A DNA stretch of 64,000 bases from MGBC163016 sp964631345 (GCA_964631345.1 CAZVWE010000006.1:1-64000); one strand, 5' to 3'; positions 34,557 through 43,779 are shown, counted from the stretch's first letter. Program-made: numbers and translations. Notes: generated from the letters alone by a model not told the origin.

Positions 34557-37088
34557 TTATTTTTTAGATTTTGAAGCTGTCTTCTTTCCTTTTGAGGTTT
34601 TTCGCGAAGATGACTTCTTGGCAGTTGCTTTTTCTTGTGCCTTAGTCGGACAGTCATAGTTCGGACACAACTTCCAAGGCTTACTCTTCCCACCTGATTG
34701 AATGATCACCATAGGAGCCCCACAATCAGGACAAGTCTCATCAGTTGCAACAACCTGACCATATTGTGGAAGCGGATAGCGTGTCTGACATTCATCGAAG
34801 TTCTCGCATGTAACAGAGCGCTTAAGTGTCTTCGGATTGCGCTTTGCAACCATGTTTGAAACTTTGCCCCCACGAGCACACGTTGGGCACTTTCCAACGA
34901 TTACATCAGCCTCAAAATTCGACTTACAGTTAGGATCGATACATTGCGTAATAGGCTTTTGTCTAAAGGCTGTTACTTTCACTTGTGGCATTCCGCATTC
35001 AGGACACGGCTCTTCAAGCGCTTCTATTTTGCCTTTTGGAAGCGGGAAAGTTACATCACACTCAGGCCATCCAGAACACCCTATAAACATAGACTTTGTT
35101 TTATGGGAAGCCCTAAGTTGCAAATCCTTTCCACATTTAGGACATTTGCCAACATAGGCATCCGCAGCAACCGCATTAGACAGGGCATCTCCCACTTCTT
35201 CGGAATGTGGAATAAGTTCAGAAAGCTCATCAGCTAAAAGCTTTCTTGACTCCATTACAACATCAATCTTAGTGGTATGGCCTTCTGCAATTCTATCCAT
35301 CTCGGCTTCAAGCTCAGCTGTCATTTCAGGGTGTGTAATATGTGGTGCAAACTTATCGAGTGCGTTAATAACAGCAATACCAAGTTGAGAAGGCTCTATT
35401 GGATCATTTTGAATATATTTGACTGCGTATAACCTATCAATGATGGCATGGCGCGTAGACTTCGTACCAAGTCCAAGCTTTTCCATCTCTTGGATAAGCT
35501 TTCCCTGGCTATATCTAGCTGGAGGCTTTGTCTGATCATGTGTACAGGTTACACCATTAAAGGCAACAATTTGTCCCACCTCTAAAGGCGGCAAAATTTC
35601 ATCTTTCTTAAGACCAAATGGATAGATCTCACGATAGCCTTTCTTAACTAAGACATCCCCTTTGGCAATAAAAGGCTCACCTGACACATCAAGGGAAACT
35701 TTTGTGCCTTCAATTACGGCACTCTCAGAAAGCGTTGCAAGGAATCGTCTAGCGATTAGGTTATACAGCTTGTATTCGCTTACAGGTAAATCATCGGGAG
35801 TTGCTGCAGCTGTTGGATAAATTGGTGGGTGATCTGTCGTTTCTTTTTTTCCGCGAGTTGCATGAATGCTGCCTTTAGAAAGAAGCGCATTGCAATAAGA
35901 TGTATATGCAGGGTTTTTCGAAATTGTTCGCACCACATCTGCAAGATCAAGAGTGGACGGATAAACCGTGTTATCAACCCTCGGATAAGAAATATACCCA
36001 TCCATATAAAGGCTTTCAGCCATACGCATGCATCTTGATGGCGTAATACCCTCAGCCGATGCGGCAGCCATCAAAGATGTAGTATTGAATGGAACTGGGG
36101 CAGGTTGTGTACGCTTTTTCTTATCTATTTCAGAAACAGTTGCGAAATTGGCGCCCTCAATTGCCGCCATAACAGATTTAGCAGCTGCCTCATCTTTAAA
36201 CTTAGCAGTTGCATGTGTTCCCTCAAACGCCTCGTCTCCGTCACCTTTGGTCTTGCCCTGTTCTGCAGACGCATCAAATGCGCCCTTTATAACCCAAAAG
36301 TCTTCAGGAACAAATGCCATGCGCTCGCGCTCTCTTGCCACTATCAAAGCAAGCGTTGGAGTCTGCACACGTCCAGAAGAGCGGACATTTCCATATCCTG
36401 CAAACTTTACAAGCGTGAGATAGCGCGTAAGTGCCGCACCCCAAATAAGATCGATGTCTTGCCGGGTTTCTCCTGCTTGGGCAAGATCGTCATCCATAGA
36501 AACTAAATTTGCAAATGCGTGTTCAATTTCCGGTTTCGTAAACGAAGAATATCTCGCACGTGACACAGGAGCCGTCTCATTAACTTCTCTACAACAAGTT
36601 AGAGCATCCGAACCAATAAGTTCACCCTCACGATCAAAGTCTGTTGCAATAACTATAGAGTCAGCTTTCTTGGCAAGATTTTTTAATGATCGAATGATGT
36701 CTTTTTCTTTTGGAAGCTTCTCAATTGGCGCATAAGCAAGATATGGAAGAGCCTCAAGCTTCCAGCCTTTAAGATCCACTCCGTCTTCTGTAAAAGGCTT
36801 TTTCTTCTTAAATGGAGGTTTCGGCAAATCGGTCGGAAGGGTTGCAATGATGGCCTCACCATCTTCTGTAACGCCATGCCATCCACCACGCTTTTTATAA
36901 ACAAGTTTTGGCGTGAAATCAGGTTCAAGGATATGGCCACGAAGTCCGATGGTCACCCATTCATCCCCATCGACTTCAAATCTATAAACAGGTGTGTTGT
37001 ACACCTTATCAGCACTTGGTTTTTTTGCCGAAAGCAGATTTGCTATCTGCTTAGCTGCGTCATTTTTCTCTGTTACAACAAGCTTCAA
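34557..37088 (-). CDS. topA: type IA DNA topoisomerase with four zinc ribbons
   Basis: Relaxes negative supercoils through a covalent tyrosyl-DNA intermediate. The best start is a TTG at 37088 giving MKLVVTEKNDAAKQIA, nine bases after GGAGG; the ATG at 37106 would place that ribosome site inside the gene. The Toprim motif is ATDFDREGE (about 155) and the active-site tyrosine lies in GYISYPRVDN (about 370). Four Cys4 ribbons occupy the C-terminal 170 residues (starting CPKCGKDL, CPECGMPQ, CPTCARGG, CPDCGAPM). A Lys/Ser-rich tail follows. The N terminus is more like the archaeal/TopB-type subfamily than E. coli TopA. Confidence 0.92.
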   Translation of the reverse strand: MKLVVTEKNDAAKQIANLLSAKKPSADKVYNTPVYRFEVDGDEWVTIGLRGHILEPDFTPKLVYKKRGGWHGVTEDGEAIIATLPTDLPKPPFKKKKPFTEDGVDLKGWKLEALPYLAYAPIEKLPKEKDIIRSLKNLAKKADSIVIATDFDREGELIGSDALTCCREVNETAPVSRARYSSFTKPEIEHAFANLVSMDDDLAQAGETRQDIDLIWGAALTRYLTLVKFAGYGNVRSSGRVQTPTLALIVARERERMAFVPEDFWVIKGAFDASAEQGKTKGDGDEAFEGTHATAKFKDEAAAKSVMAAIEGANFATVSEIDKKKRTQPAPVPFNTTSLMAAASAEGITPSRCMRMAESLYMDGYISYPRVDNTVYPSTLDLADVVRTISKNPAYTSYCNALLSKGSIHATRGKKETTDHPPIYPTAAATPDDLPVSEYKLYNLIARRFLATLSESAVIEGTKVSLDVSGEPFIAKGDVLVKKGYREIYPFGLKKDEILPPLEVGQIVAFNGVTCTHDQTKPPARYSQGKLIQEMEKLGLGTKSTRHAIIDRLYAVKYIQNDPIEPSQLGIAVINALDKFAPHITHPEMTAELEAEMDRIAEGHTTKIDVVMESRKLLADELSELIPHSEEVGDALSNAVAADAYVGKCPKCGKDLQLRASHKTKSMFIGCSGWPECDVTFPLPKGKIEALEEPCPECGMPQVKVTAFRQKPITQCIDPNCKSNFEADVIVGKCPTCARGGKVSNMVAKRNPKTLKRSVTCENFDECQTRYPLPQYGQVVATDETCPDCGAPMVIIQSGGKSKPWKLCPNYDCPTKAQEKATAKKSSSRKTSKGKKTASKSKK

Positions 37089-37147
37089 CTTCAAATTCCT
37101 CCACATAGCTTATATGTTGATGCGATGCGATAGCATACACGATTTTT

Positions 37148-37219
37148 ATGTTGAGTGTTACATTATGCTTAATGTTGAGTGTTACATTATGCTTAATGTT
37201 AAGTGTTGCATCATGCTTG
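37148..37219. repeat. three tandem 24-bp repeats across the DUF1385 stop codon
   Basis: Units at 37148-37171, 37172-37195 and 37196-37219. The first two are identical (ATGTTGAGTGTTACATTATGCTTA) apart from position in the array; the third differs at four positions and contains the stop codon (37211-37213) of the minus-strand gene. Confidence 0.95.
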
Positions 37220-38431
37220 AGCCGCTTGCTTATTAGCCTCAGCGTCCTCTCGTTCTAACACTTTTTTCATAGCGGCTATCGCGCACTCAAGATGCTCATC
37301 ATCGGGTTCATTGGTTGTTAAATACTGCATCTGCATGCCAGGCCAAAGAATTATCTTTACAAGTGGATTATCTGGATGTGAGCCTGCCCATTTAACCGTA
37401 ATCTCATAAGAAATTCCAGCAATTAAAGGCAGGAACAGAATTCGTATAGCTATAACAAGTAAAAGCTTCGGAAGCCCTTCTGGAATACCAAAAGCGCCAA
37501 TGATCGCATTTATCGGAAGCACCGTATAAATAATGATCGCAAGAATCAAAACCATGATTAAAAACGCTGTGCCACACCTTACATGTAGTCTTGGGAATGA
37601 TCTGGCATTCTCGGCAGTAAGTGGCAGTTTATGCTCATAACAATGTATGGTTTTATGTTCTGCCCCGTGATACATAAACATGCGCTTTATATCCTGCATG
37701 CGTCCAATTAGCCAAATATAGAAAATAAAAATAGCAACCCGAAGTATGCCATCTACAACATTCCAAAGAATTGTGTTTTGATCATATTCACCAACAATTA
37801 GATTAGTTATAGCAGCAGGAGCTACTATAAAGAGCACAACGCCAAGCACGATTCCCATAATCATGGAAACGGTCATAACCCCCTTGCCAAGGCCGCCTTC
37901 CTCGTCTTTAGCATCATGCGCCTCTGGAAATTCTTTATCTTTTAGGTTGTCATCGTTTTCACTATCAGATGAAACCTCACAAATTTCAGGATTTGTTTCT
38001 AATTCCTCAATAGCATCTTTTAAATTCACGTCATCAGTTTCAATATATGCAGCATCATCAGGTGTTAAGGTCGTATCAAACTTATCCACAAGTTCAACTG
38101 CTTCTTTATTAAGTTTTTTCGCAGTTTCGCCGTCCTCATCAAATGCGTGATCGGCTGCAATTTCTAAAGCCTTAAACCCGAGCGCTAAAGATTCAACAAG
38201 TGCAACGCATCCACGTATAAAAGGTGCACCCATCCACCTATGTTTTTGCTTACCAGATACAAGATCATGTTCTTCTATATAAATGCCGCCTTCGGGTTCA
38301 CGCACAGCAACTGCCCAGTTGTACTTGCCGCGCATCATTATCCCCTCGATCAGCGCTTGACCTCCAACATGGGTCTTGCGCTCACCATCTTCTGCGAAGG
38401 CGCGTTTAAGATCGCTTTTCTCTTTTGTCAC
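37211..38431 (-). CDS. DUF1385 (YqhQ-like) polytopic membrane protein
   Basis: 406 aa. Family hallmarks are the N-terminal GGQALIEGIMMRG and the central YHGAEHKTIHCYE, whose histidines and glutamate look like metal ligands. There are about five membrane helices (GIVLGVVLFIVAPAAITNLI, FLIMVLILAIIIYTVLP, LLVIAIRILFLPLIAGI and others). Residues 130-190 form an acidic insertion (DDNLKDKEFPEAHDAKDEEG) absent from typical members. Function of the family is not established. The gene starts three bases after the thyX stop. Confidence 0.9.
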   Translation of the reverse strand: MTKEKSDLKRAFAEDGERKTHVGGQALIEGIMMRGKYNWAVAVREPEGGIYIEEHDLVSGKQKHRWMGAPFIRGCVALVESLALGFKALEIAADHAFDEDGETAKKLNKEAVELVDKFDTTLTPDDAAYIETDDVNLKDAIEELETNPEICEVSSDSENDDNLKDKEFPEAHDAKDEEGGLGKGVMTVSMIMGIVLGVVLFIVAPAAITNLIVGEYDQNTILWNVVDGILRVAIFIFYIWLIGRMQDIKRMFMYHGAEHKTIHCYEHKLPLTAENARSFPRLHVRCGTAFLIMVLILAIIIYTVLPINAIIGAFGIPEGLPKLLLVIAIRILFLPLIAGISYEITVKWAGSHPDNPLVKIILWPGMQMQYLTTNEPDDEHLECAIAAMKKVLEREDAEANKQAAQA

Positions 38432-38434
38432 TTC

Positions 38435-39112
38435 TTACCTGTTCACTCTCTCATAAGGAGATCCGCAAGTCATTTTGCCTTCCGGACACGTCCCATGTAC
38501 GCAAGGAGCGCCTGCATCCATAAAAATAAACGGCGCTGTTGGACGAGCCAACTCAAGCATAGCAAGCGCAAGTTCACGGATTTCCCATTGAGCACGATTA
38601 CAACAGCGCAACTCAAAGAAATGGAGAAGCTCACGAACATTCATCGTAACAACTATTTTTGTCTCAACAGCATTCGGAAGAACAAAGCGAGCATCCTCTG
38701 CTGGAATACCCATCTCTATCAGCTCAGCATATGCATCTGATGCGCAAGCCATCAGGCTATCAAAGGTTTGCTTAGCCTCTGGATTTTCCTCTATTGAATG
38801 AGGCGTGATATACGGAACCCCGTTTTTAAACTTTACATACCTTTGCGATTGTTGGTTAAAACTGGCGATACGATGCCTTACCAATTGATGTGTCAATGCA
38901 CGAGAGACACCGTCAATCGCAAAAGTGTAGCTTGCATGCTCAAGTGTTGAGTAATGGCCTGACTCCATAATCGTCGATAAAACAGAGTGCACTCTTTCCT
39001 CGGGCATTGTTTCCATGAGTTCAGAAGCGCCCACTGGCGCATAGCAAAGCCTTGCAGCTGTTGCAATTGCACGTTCAGGGTCTGGAGTATGATAGAGAAG
39101 TTCAACTTGCAT
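38435..39112 (-). CDS. thyX: flavin-dependent thymidylate synthase
   Basis: Makes dTMP from dUMP using methylene-tetrahydrofolate, FAD and NADPH. The ThyX signature RHRIASFNQQSQR is at residues 79-91. LEHASYTFAIDG and the C-terminal RELLHFFELRC and RELALAML motifs bind dUMP and flavin. At 225 aa it has the usual size. No thyA is seen in the window. It is followed almost directly by the DUF1385 gene. Confidence 0.95.
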   Translation of the reverse strand: MQVELLYHTPDPERAIATAARLCYAPVGASELMETMPEERVHSVLSTIMESGHYSTLEHASYTFAIDGVSRALTHQLVRHRIASFNQQSQRYVKFKNGVPYITPHSIEENPEAKQTFDSLMACASDAYAELIEMGIPAEDARFVLPNAVETKIVVTMNVRELLHFFELRCCNRAQWEIRELALAMLELARPTAPFIFMDAGAPCVHGTCPEGKMTCGSPYERVNR

Positions 39113-39439
39113 TTATGCTCCTAGTAGTCGAAGTTAAAACTCTTACTTACTAACACTTATCTGACAATTTACCCAAAAATCTACCTATAAATTTACCTGA
39201 TTAAAACTTACATCGCCTTAACTCACATTAAATATATAAGGTATACGACTAGCGCTTCAAGCGCAAAGGCAAATATATTCAATAAAAGTATTCTACAAAT
39301 AATCTTCTTTAAAGCTGTTCGGTTGTATATCACAGGTATGCGGATGCGTTTGCTTCGAATAGGTAACGCAATGGTTCAAGCTTACCCACAAATGCATTTG
39401 GTTGCGTAAACTCATTACAGGCAAAGGAGGCTGATAAAT
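39113..39439. other. 327-base intergenic region between thyX and hpt
   Basis: Divergent spacer with no credible gene. It holds AGCGCTTCAAGCGC (39251-39264), a near-perfect small hairpin, and CAAATGCATTTG (39389-39400), a perfect 12-base palindrome. The palindrome lies inside a possible stem ACGCAA/TTGCGT (39366-39371 and 39402-39407). These precede the Hpt gene and could be an operator or leader structure. I see no known riboswitch. Confidence 0.45.
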
Positions 39440-39808
39440 ATGAATGACGAACTAACTGCAAAGCTTGCACCTTACGGCATAGATTACGTCGACGCGATGG
39501 ATCGCATGGGCGGAGATGAAGCAATCTATAAAAAGCTTGCTATGAAATATCTAAACAACACAAATTATGTTGATTTAGTCGCTGCAATGGAGGCCAAGAA
39601 TTACGATGATGCTTACGAAGCGGCACATACGCTTAAAGGCGTTTCGGGAAACCTTTCATTTACAGACCTTTTTAAGATTGCAGCCGCTATTTCAAATGCC
39701 CTTTATCAAGGCGAATATCAAGCAGCCGAAGGCATGATGGCAGATGTTAAAAAAGAACATGAGAAGGTTTTAGACGGCCTCGTTAAATGGCAAGATGATG
39801 CTCTATAG
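39440..39808 (+). CDS. stand-alone histidine phosphotransfer (Hpt) protein
   Basis: 122 aa, all helical, with the phospho-acceptor His63 in AAHTLKGVSGNLS, the canonical Hpt motif. A strong AAAGGAGG site precedes the ATG. Hpt modules relay phosphate between response-regulator receivers and hybrid kinases. Here the domain is free, and no kinase or response regulator gene lies in the window, so its partners are elsewhere. It is likely monocistronic: it has its own upstream region and ends at a terminator. Confidence 0.92.
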   Translation: MNDELTAKLAPYGIDYVDAMDRMGGDEAIYKKLAMKYLNNTNYVDLVAAMEAKNYDDAYEAAHTLKGVSGNLSFTDLFKIAAAISNALYQGEYQAAEGMMADVKKEHEKVLDGLVKWQDDAL

Positions 39809-39850
39809 ACAAGATAGCGTTCTATAGGCAAGGTTGTGTTCTATAAAGCT
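39802..39850. repeat. 19-bp tandem repeat across the hpt stop codon
   Basis: TCTATAG(A/G)CAAG units at 39802-39820 and 39821-39839, with a third partial unit at 39840. The first unit contains the hpt stop codon (39806-39808). Confidence 0.85.
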
Positions 39851-39884
39851 AAGGGCGAATGAACCGTAAGTCCATTCGCCCTTA
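39850..39884. terminator. bidirectional terminator between hpt and the LCP gene
   Basis: A 12-bp stem TAAGGGCGAATG/CATTCGCCCTTA with an 11-base loop sits between converging genes; AT-rich sequence follows on both sides. Confidence 0.8.
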
Positions 39885-39915
39885 ATAATTTACAATTACC
39901 CAGCTAATACATCAG

Positions 39916-41367
39916 TTACAAGTTTTCTTGGGATGGATCTCCCCCACCAGAATCTCCTCCACCTGACTCAGACCCTCCGCCAGTTGAGGTATTTCCTCCG
40001 GAATCTCCGCCTGATGAACCACCACCTGAAGTGTTCCCCTCAGATGTATTTCCCTCACCTATATCTGGATTCTCAGGCTCTATAGGATTCACACTCCCAG
40101 ATCCTCCACCCGAAGTACCTCCAGAGTAATTATTGTTCGCTGTGCCATTTACGACAGCATCGTCATCATCAAATAGAAGCGTATTCGATGTATCCACAGT
40201 TCCAACATCAATATCACCTGCAGATAGGTTGGAAACTATCTCACTTGGATCTTCACCGGCCTCAACAATAGCCATCATCTCTTTAGTTTTTTCCGCATCA
40301 TTAATTACGAAAGAAATGCCTTTGATATTTTGAGTAAATGAAGGCAAAAGCGCAGAATACATGGTGATGTCATCGTGATCGGCAAATTGCTGTGCAAGAC
40401 CAATTATGTCTGTGACAGATAAATCAGTTGTTACACACTTCACTGCAGCATCAATAACACCAGGAATTGATGTGATAGGCATCGTTGTGACCTGCTCAAC
40501 TACCGCTTCAACTACAGCACGCTGATGCTTAGAACGGGTAAAGTCACCGTCGGGGTAGTCTCTATTGCGAGCGAAAGTTAAGGCTTCTCCGCCATTTAGG
40601 TGCTGAGTACCTTTTTCAATTACATAGTGATTACCATCACCATCATCACACTTATGATTATCAATGCGTGATTCATTTTCTACTGTAATGCCACCAACCG
40701 CATCAACTAATCCCGCAAGGTCAGCAAATGTCACTTCGGCATAATGAGAAATTTTGATATCCAGAAGCTTTTCAGCTGCCTTGATTGCCCCTGCGGCACC
40801 ATTAAATGCATATGCAGCATTGAATTTTTGTGTCCCATAACCATCAATTTCAATCTTTGTATCACGAGGAATTGAAATCATGGTCACAACATCTTCGATT
40901 GGATCTACACGCACGACAATGTTTGTATCCGACCTACCTGGATCTTTGTCTTCTGCACGATTATCCGCACCAAGCAAAAGCATATAAAACGGCTTATCCA
41001 AACCTGATGAATACCCAAGCGCATCAGAAATATCCATTAACTCTTGGTCAGTTTTGTTGCCGCGGTTTAATTGATTGCCAATGTAGTTCATATATAAACC
41101 AAAGGCTGTCCCTGCTCCAATTAATATAGCTAATACCGCGCAAATAGTAATAATTGCAGCTTTTTTGCCTTTACCCATCTGCTTTTTGGCAACTTCATGA
41201 TAGGCCTGAGCATTTCTTGCATATGGATTTGCTTTTGATTGACCATATCCAGACACTGCAGGTCTCATGTTCGAAGAACTCATATTTGGTCTAGAAGAAA
41301 CTGGACGAACGGGCGACACATTTCCTTGCATGGTATAGCCCTGGTTCGTCTTCCGTTTATGTGGCAT
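39916..41367 (-). CDS. LytR-CpsA-Psr (LCP) family cell-wall glycopolymer ligase
   Basis: Transfers lipid-linked teichoic-acid-like or capsular polymers onto peptidoglycan outside the membrane. The 483-aa protein has a 60-residue cytoplasmic N terminus, one membrane helix (AAIITICAVLAILIGAGTAFGLYM) and the LCP domain (about 125-345). That domain has the diphosphate-binding residues in RSDTNIVVRVD, ISIPRDT and ALTFARNRDYPDGDFTRSKHQ. The C-terminal 60 residues are a Gly/Ser/Glu-rich flexible tail. It opens the envelope region and is a good candidate to attach the polymer made by the downstream genes. Confidence 0.94.
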   Translation of the reverse strand: MPHKRKTNQGYTMQGNVSPVRPVSSRPNMSSSNMRPAVSGYGQSKANPYARNAQAYHEVAKKQMGKGKKAAIITICAVLAILIGAGTAFGLYMNYIGNQLNRGNKTDQELMDISDALGYSSGLDKPFYMLLLGADNRAEDKDPGRSDTNIVVRVDPIEDVVTMISIPRDTKIEIDGYGTQKFNAAYAFNGAAGAIKAAEKLLDIKISHYAEVTFADLAGLVDAVGGITVENESRIDNHKCDDGDGNHYVIEKGTQHLNGGEALTFARNRDYPDGDFTRSKHQRAVVEAVVEQVTTMPITSIPGVIDAAVKCVTTDLSVTDIIGLAQQFADHDDITMYSALLPSFTQNIKGISFVINDAEKTKEMMAIVEAGEDPSEIVSNLSAGDIDVGTVDTSNTLLFDDDDAVVNGTANNNYSGGTSGGGSGSVNPIEPENPDIGEGNTSEGNTSGGGSSGGDSGGNTSTGGGSESGGGDSGGGDPSQENL

Positions 41368-41415
41368 TCGCTACTCTCTTTCTTGCATGCGTAGCCTATT
41401 GCATTCGAACTAAAC

Positions 41416-41444
41416 ATTATAGTATCAATTTTTTTGAATGGGAA
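41416..41444 (-). promoter_or_regulatory. promoter of the LCP gene
   Basis: On the minus strand TTCCCA (41439-41444), a 17-bp spacer and a perfect TATAAT (41416-41421) lie about 50 bases upstream of the ATG. Confidence 0.65.
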
Positions 41445-41506
41445 TTCTACAATAAAGCGACACAGCTCTTAATAAAACTTAAGATAATGTAAGCTTGTTA
41501 CCGCTA

Positions 41507-42652
41507 TCAGCTGCTTGGAGCTACACGAGTTGCAAAGCTATCAAGCGAATTCCCGCCTGATATTCGAACTCTATTTAATGCCATGGGATTGTCGTTGGGT
41601 CTGACTCGATCATCGACAATCGTAAAGGCACACAAATAGCCTTCATCAGAAAGAGCTTCCCAAGCGTTTTCGTTATTATCACCAAACGGATAAGCCATCG
41701 CATCATTGGTTTTAAGCATGTCTTTTGCAAGACGTGCATCCTCTATAAGCTCCTCTTTAGTTAAAGCGTGTATCCGGCCACCTCTACCTACATTTGAACC
41801 TGCGCGATGCAAATCGTAGGAATGAGATTGGAAGGTTACATATTCACTTCCACCTACAATTGCTTGATAGGTATATGGAGCATCTTTGCCAACAGCAAAC
41901 GAAGTCGCAGGAATTTTGTATTCCTCAAACAAAGGAACTCCATATTTTAAAAAGCCTGTATCCGCATCGTCGAAAGTCAAAATTACACTTTTTGCAGGCA
42001 GTGAACGGTCTCCATCAACAAATGCCCGCAATTCTTGATAAGAGGGGTAATAATAATCTTGGTCAGTTAGATACTTGAGTTGCTCTTCCAGATCACTTTG
42101 CAGAATATGATTGCCTGTGACCTCATCTGGCATATCGTCCGGAGTATAAACATAGTGATACATCAAAACTGGAACACTGCTTGCAGTTTCCATATCGGAA
42201 ACAACATGTACAGTGCGACTTGCAGTTGCTTTTCCACCTGTTGAGTTTGTGGCCGTGTAAACAATTTCATAATCTCCAGGTGTTGAAGTGTCGACCTCCC
42301 CTTCAATCACAACATCATCAGTCAATGCAGTATCTCTGGTTGAATCATAAACGTCACAACCCGCCTCAAGGTACTCTTCATTAACCAATACATAAGTATC
42401 GCGATCTCCAAGCACATTGATGATTAAGTCATCAGCGACATTTGACGTCTCCTCGATAGCAGTAAATGAAGCATCTTCCTTGCCAGCGGTATCACCACTG
42501 GTCATTGTTTGTTTCGCCGCATTTGTAGCCTGTATGCTTATTGCAATCAAAGATATGCTCAAAATTGCCAAAACTATAACTAAGACGGCAATTATTATTG
42601 GGGTTTTGCTACGCCTTGCATTCATTGGAGCTCTACTACGCCTTGCATTCAT
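41507..42652 (-). CDS. membrane-anchored polysaccharide deacetylase with Ig-like domain
   Basis: 381 aa: a short basic N terminus, one membrane helix (IIIAVLVIVLAILSISLIAI), a DUF5011-like Ig fold (about 78-150, GDRDTYVLVNEEYLEAGCDV to ASRTVHV), then a NodB deacetylase domain. The metal site motifs are ILTFDDADTGF and FQSHSYDLHR. The domain likely removes acetyl groups from peptidoglycan or a surface polysaccharide. The first nine codons are a tandem duplicate of the next nine (MNARRSRAP, MNARRSKTP), so there are two possible ATG starts (42652, 42625). The gene overlaps the upstream glycosyltransferase by 17 bases. Confidence 0.88.
   Translation of the reverse strand: MNARRSRAPMNARRSKTPIIIAVLVIVLAILSISLIAISIQATNAAKQTMTSGDTAGKEDASFTAIEETSNVADDLIINVLGDRDTYVLVNEEYLEAGCDVYDSTRDTALTDDVVIEGEVDTSTPGDYEIVYTATNSTGGKATASRTVHVVSDMETASSVPVLMYHYVYTPDDMPDEVTGNHILQSDLEEQLKYLTDQDYYYPSYQELRAFVDGDRSLPAKSVILTFDDADTGFLKYGVPLFEEYKIPATSFAVGKDAPYTYQAIVGGSEYVTFQSHSYDLHRAGSNVGRGGRIHALTKEELIEDARLAKDMLKTNDAMAYPFGDNNENAWEALSDEGYLCAFTIVDDRVRPNDNPMALNRVRISGGNSLDSFATRVAPSS
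42608..42652. repeat. 27-bp tandem duplication spanning a stop codon and a start codon
   Basis: The 18-base core CTACGCCTTGCATTCAT(T/C) appears at 42608-42625 and 42635-42652. The outer copy contains the stop codon of the glycosyltransferase and the first start codon of the deacetylase; the inner copy provides the second start codon. Confidence 0.9.
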
Positions 42653-43631
42653 CTGTACAACTTTCTACCGGCATTTCTTCCCAATAAGGTAGCCAGTTTT
42701 TATCTTTAAGAATCGCTCTTGAATCTTTCCAGCCCGAAAACAAACTCTTCACTCCGGAACCGATATTTTTACGATCAACACTTATAAGCCTTATAAATTC
42801 CTTTGCGAAGCTCAGAAGTGTACCAAGTGCAAACCCGATTCGTGAATAATTATGCGTAATCTTCATATATCGAGCCATATGACCCCGATTCCTCATGACA
42901 TGGTATCGAGTCATATCAGAAGATGAATTCAACTGCTTCGCACCGGTTACCTCCCAATTCTTTAGATTACGGGTGCGCTGCAATATAACATCTTCAACAA
43001 CTGCTGAGCGGAAGTGCTTGCTGGCTAAATAGCCATAAACGCAGTCATCCCAATAGATAAAAAATCTTGCATCAGGAAACCCGATTTTCTCAACCACTTT
43101 GCGACTAAATAATCCGCCTTCAAAACATAAGGCGTTAGTCGGTTTCCATCCTGATTCATCAAATCCAGGCTTTGCAAGAGGATTATATATGCCGAGTTTT
43201 TCGATGAACCGATATTGCCAGAAAAAAGAACCGCCATCAAAATCAAGACGAGACCCCTGTATACAATCAAATTCATCTGCCCATTTAGAAAGCTTGTCTA
43301 TGACATCAGGCATCACTTTAACATCGTCATCCATAAGCCAAAACCACTCAGCACCGTCTAAATAAGCCAGTCGCACTCCCTCAGAGAACCCACCAGCGCC
43401 ACCTGTGTTTGTTGCTTGTGGTGCGTAAACCACAGCATCTTTTTCCCATCCTGCGGGCATACGCTTCGAAAACTCTTCGACTATCTCTTTTGAATCTTTA
43501 GAATCTTCATTGTCTACCACATAAACGCGCCAAGGCGGCGTATCCAATTCAAACAAAGAATTAAGTAATACGCCGAGAAGTTCCTGGCGTTTGTAGGTAA
43601 CTATGACTATTGCGAGTCTATCCATGCGCAC
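42636..43631 (-). CDS. family 2 glycosyltransferase, galactofuranosyltransferase-like
   Basis: 331 aa, cytoplasmic or membrane-associated GT-A enzyme. LAIVIVTYKRQELL at the N terminus binds the nucleotide. WFWLMDDDVKVMPD carries the DxD metal motif, and ARFFIYWDDCVYGYLASKHF is a WDD active-site-like motif typical of the GlfT/rhamnosyl-type subgroup. The start is GTG at 43631 or ATG two codons later. Its 3' end is fused by overlap to the deacetylase gene, so both are co-transcribed. The acceptor is unknown; cell-wall polysaccharide is likely. Confidence 0.88.
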   Translation of the reverse strand: MRMDRLAIVIVTYKRQELLGVLLNSLFELDTPPWRVYVVDNEDSKDSKEIVEEFSKRMPAGWEKDAVVYAPQATNTGGAGGFSEGVRLAYLDGAEWFWLMDDDVKVMPDVIDKLSKWADEFDCIQGSRLDFDGGSFFWQYRFIEKLGIYNPLAKPGFDESGWKPTNALCFEGGLFSRKVVEKIGFPDARFFIYWDDCVYGYLASKHFRSAVVEDVILQRTRNLKNWEVTGAKQLNSSSDMTRYHVMRNRGHMARYMKITHNYSRIGFALGTLLSFAKEFIRLISVDRKNIGSGVKSLFSGWKDSRAILKDKNWLPYWEEMPVESCTDECKA

Positions 43632-43693
43632 ATTCTAACCGAGACATTGAACCCGTGTCCTGTGAGCCTTAATATAAAGGCTTATGTGCAAGC

Positions 43694-43699
43694 TATAAT
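43694..43699 (+). promoter_or_regulatory. -10 box upstream of the priming transferase gene
   Basis: A perfect TATAAT about 118 bases before the ATG. A -35 match (TTAATA) is weak and 19 bases away. The hairpin AGCCTT-AATATA-AAGGCT lies directly upstream. Confidence 0.45.
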
Positions 43700-43712
43700 A
43701 CTTGAAGAACTG

Positions 43713-43779
43713 CATTGTTCACTTAAGTTGTTCACTTAAGTTAGTTATTCACTTAAGTTAGTTAGTTAGTTAGTTAGTT
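43713..43779. repeat. GTTCACTTAAGTT repeats followed by an (AGTT)6 tetranucleotide tract
   Basis: Three near-copies of (G/A)TTCACTTAAGTT are followed by six perfect AGTT units (43756-43779). The tract lies between the -10 box and the start codon of the priming transferase gene, in what should be the transcribed leader. Confidence 0.92.

Noticed and set aside
37148..37219. Possible CRISPR-like array
   Set aside because: The three 24-bp units are directly adjacent with no spacers and there are no cas genes; it is a tandem duplication.
39113..39439. Possible riboswitch upstream of hpt
   Set aside because: Only small palindromes are present; no known aptamer core could be recognised.
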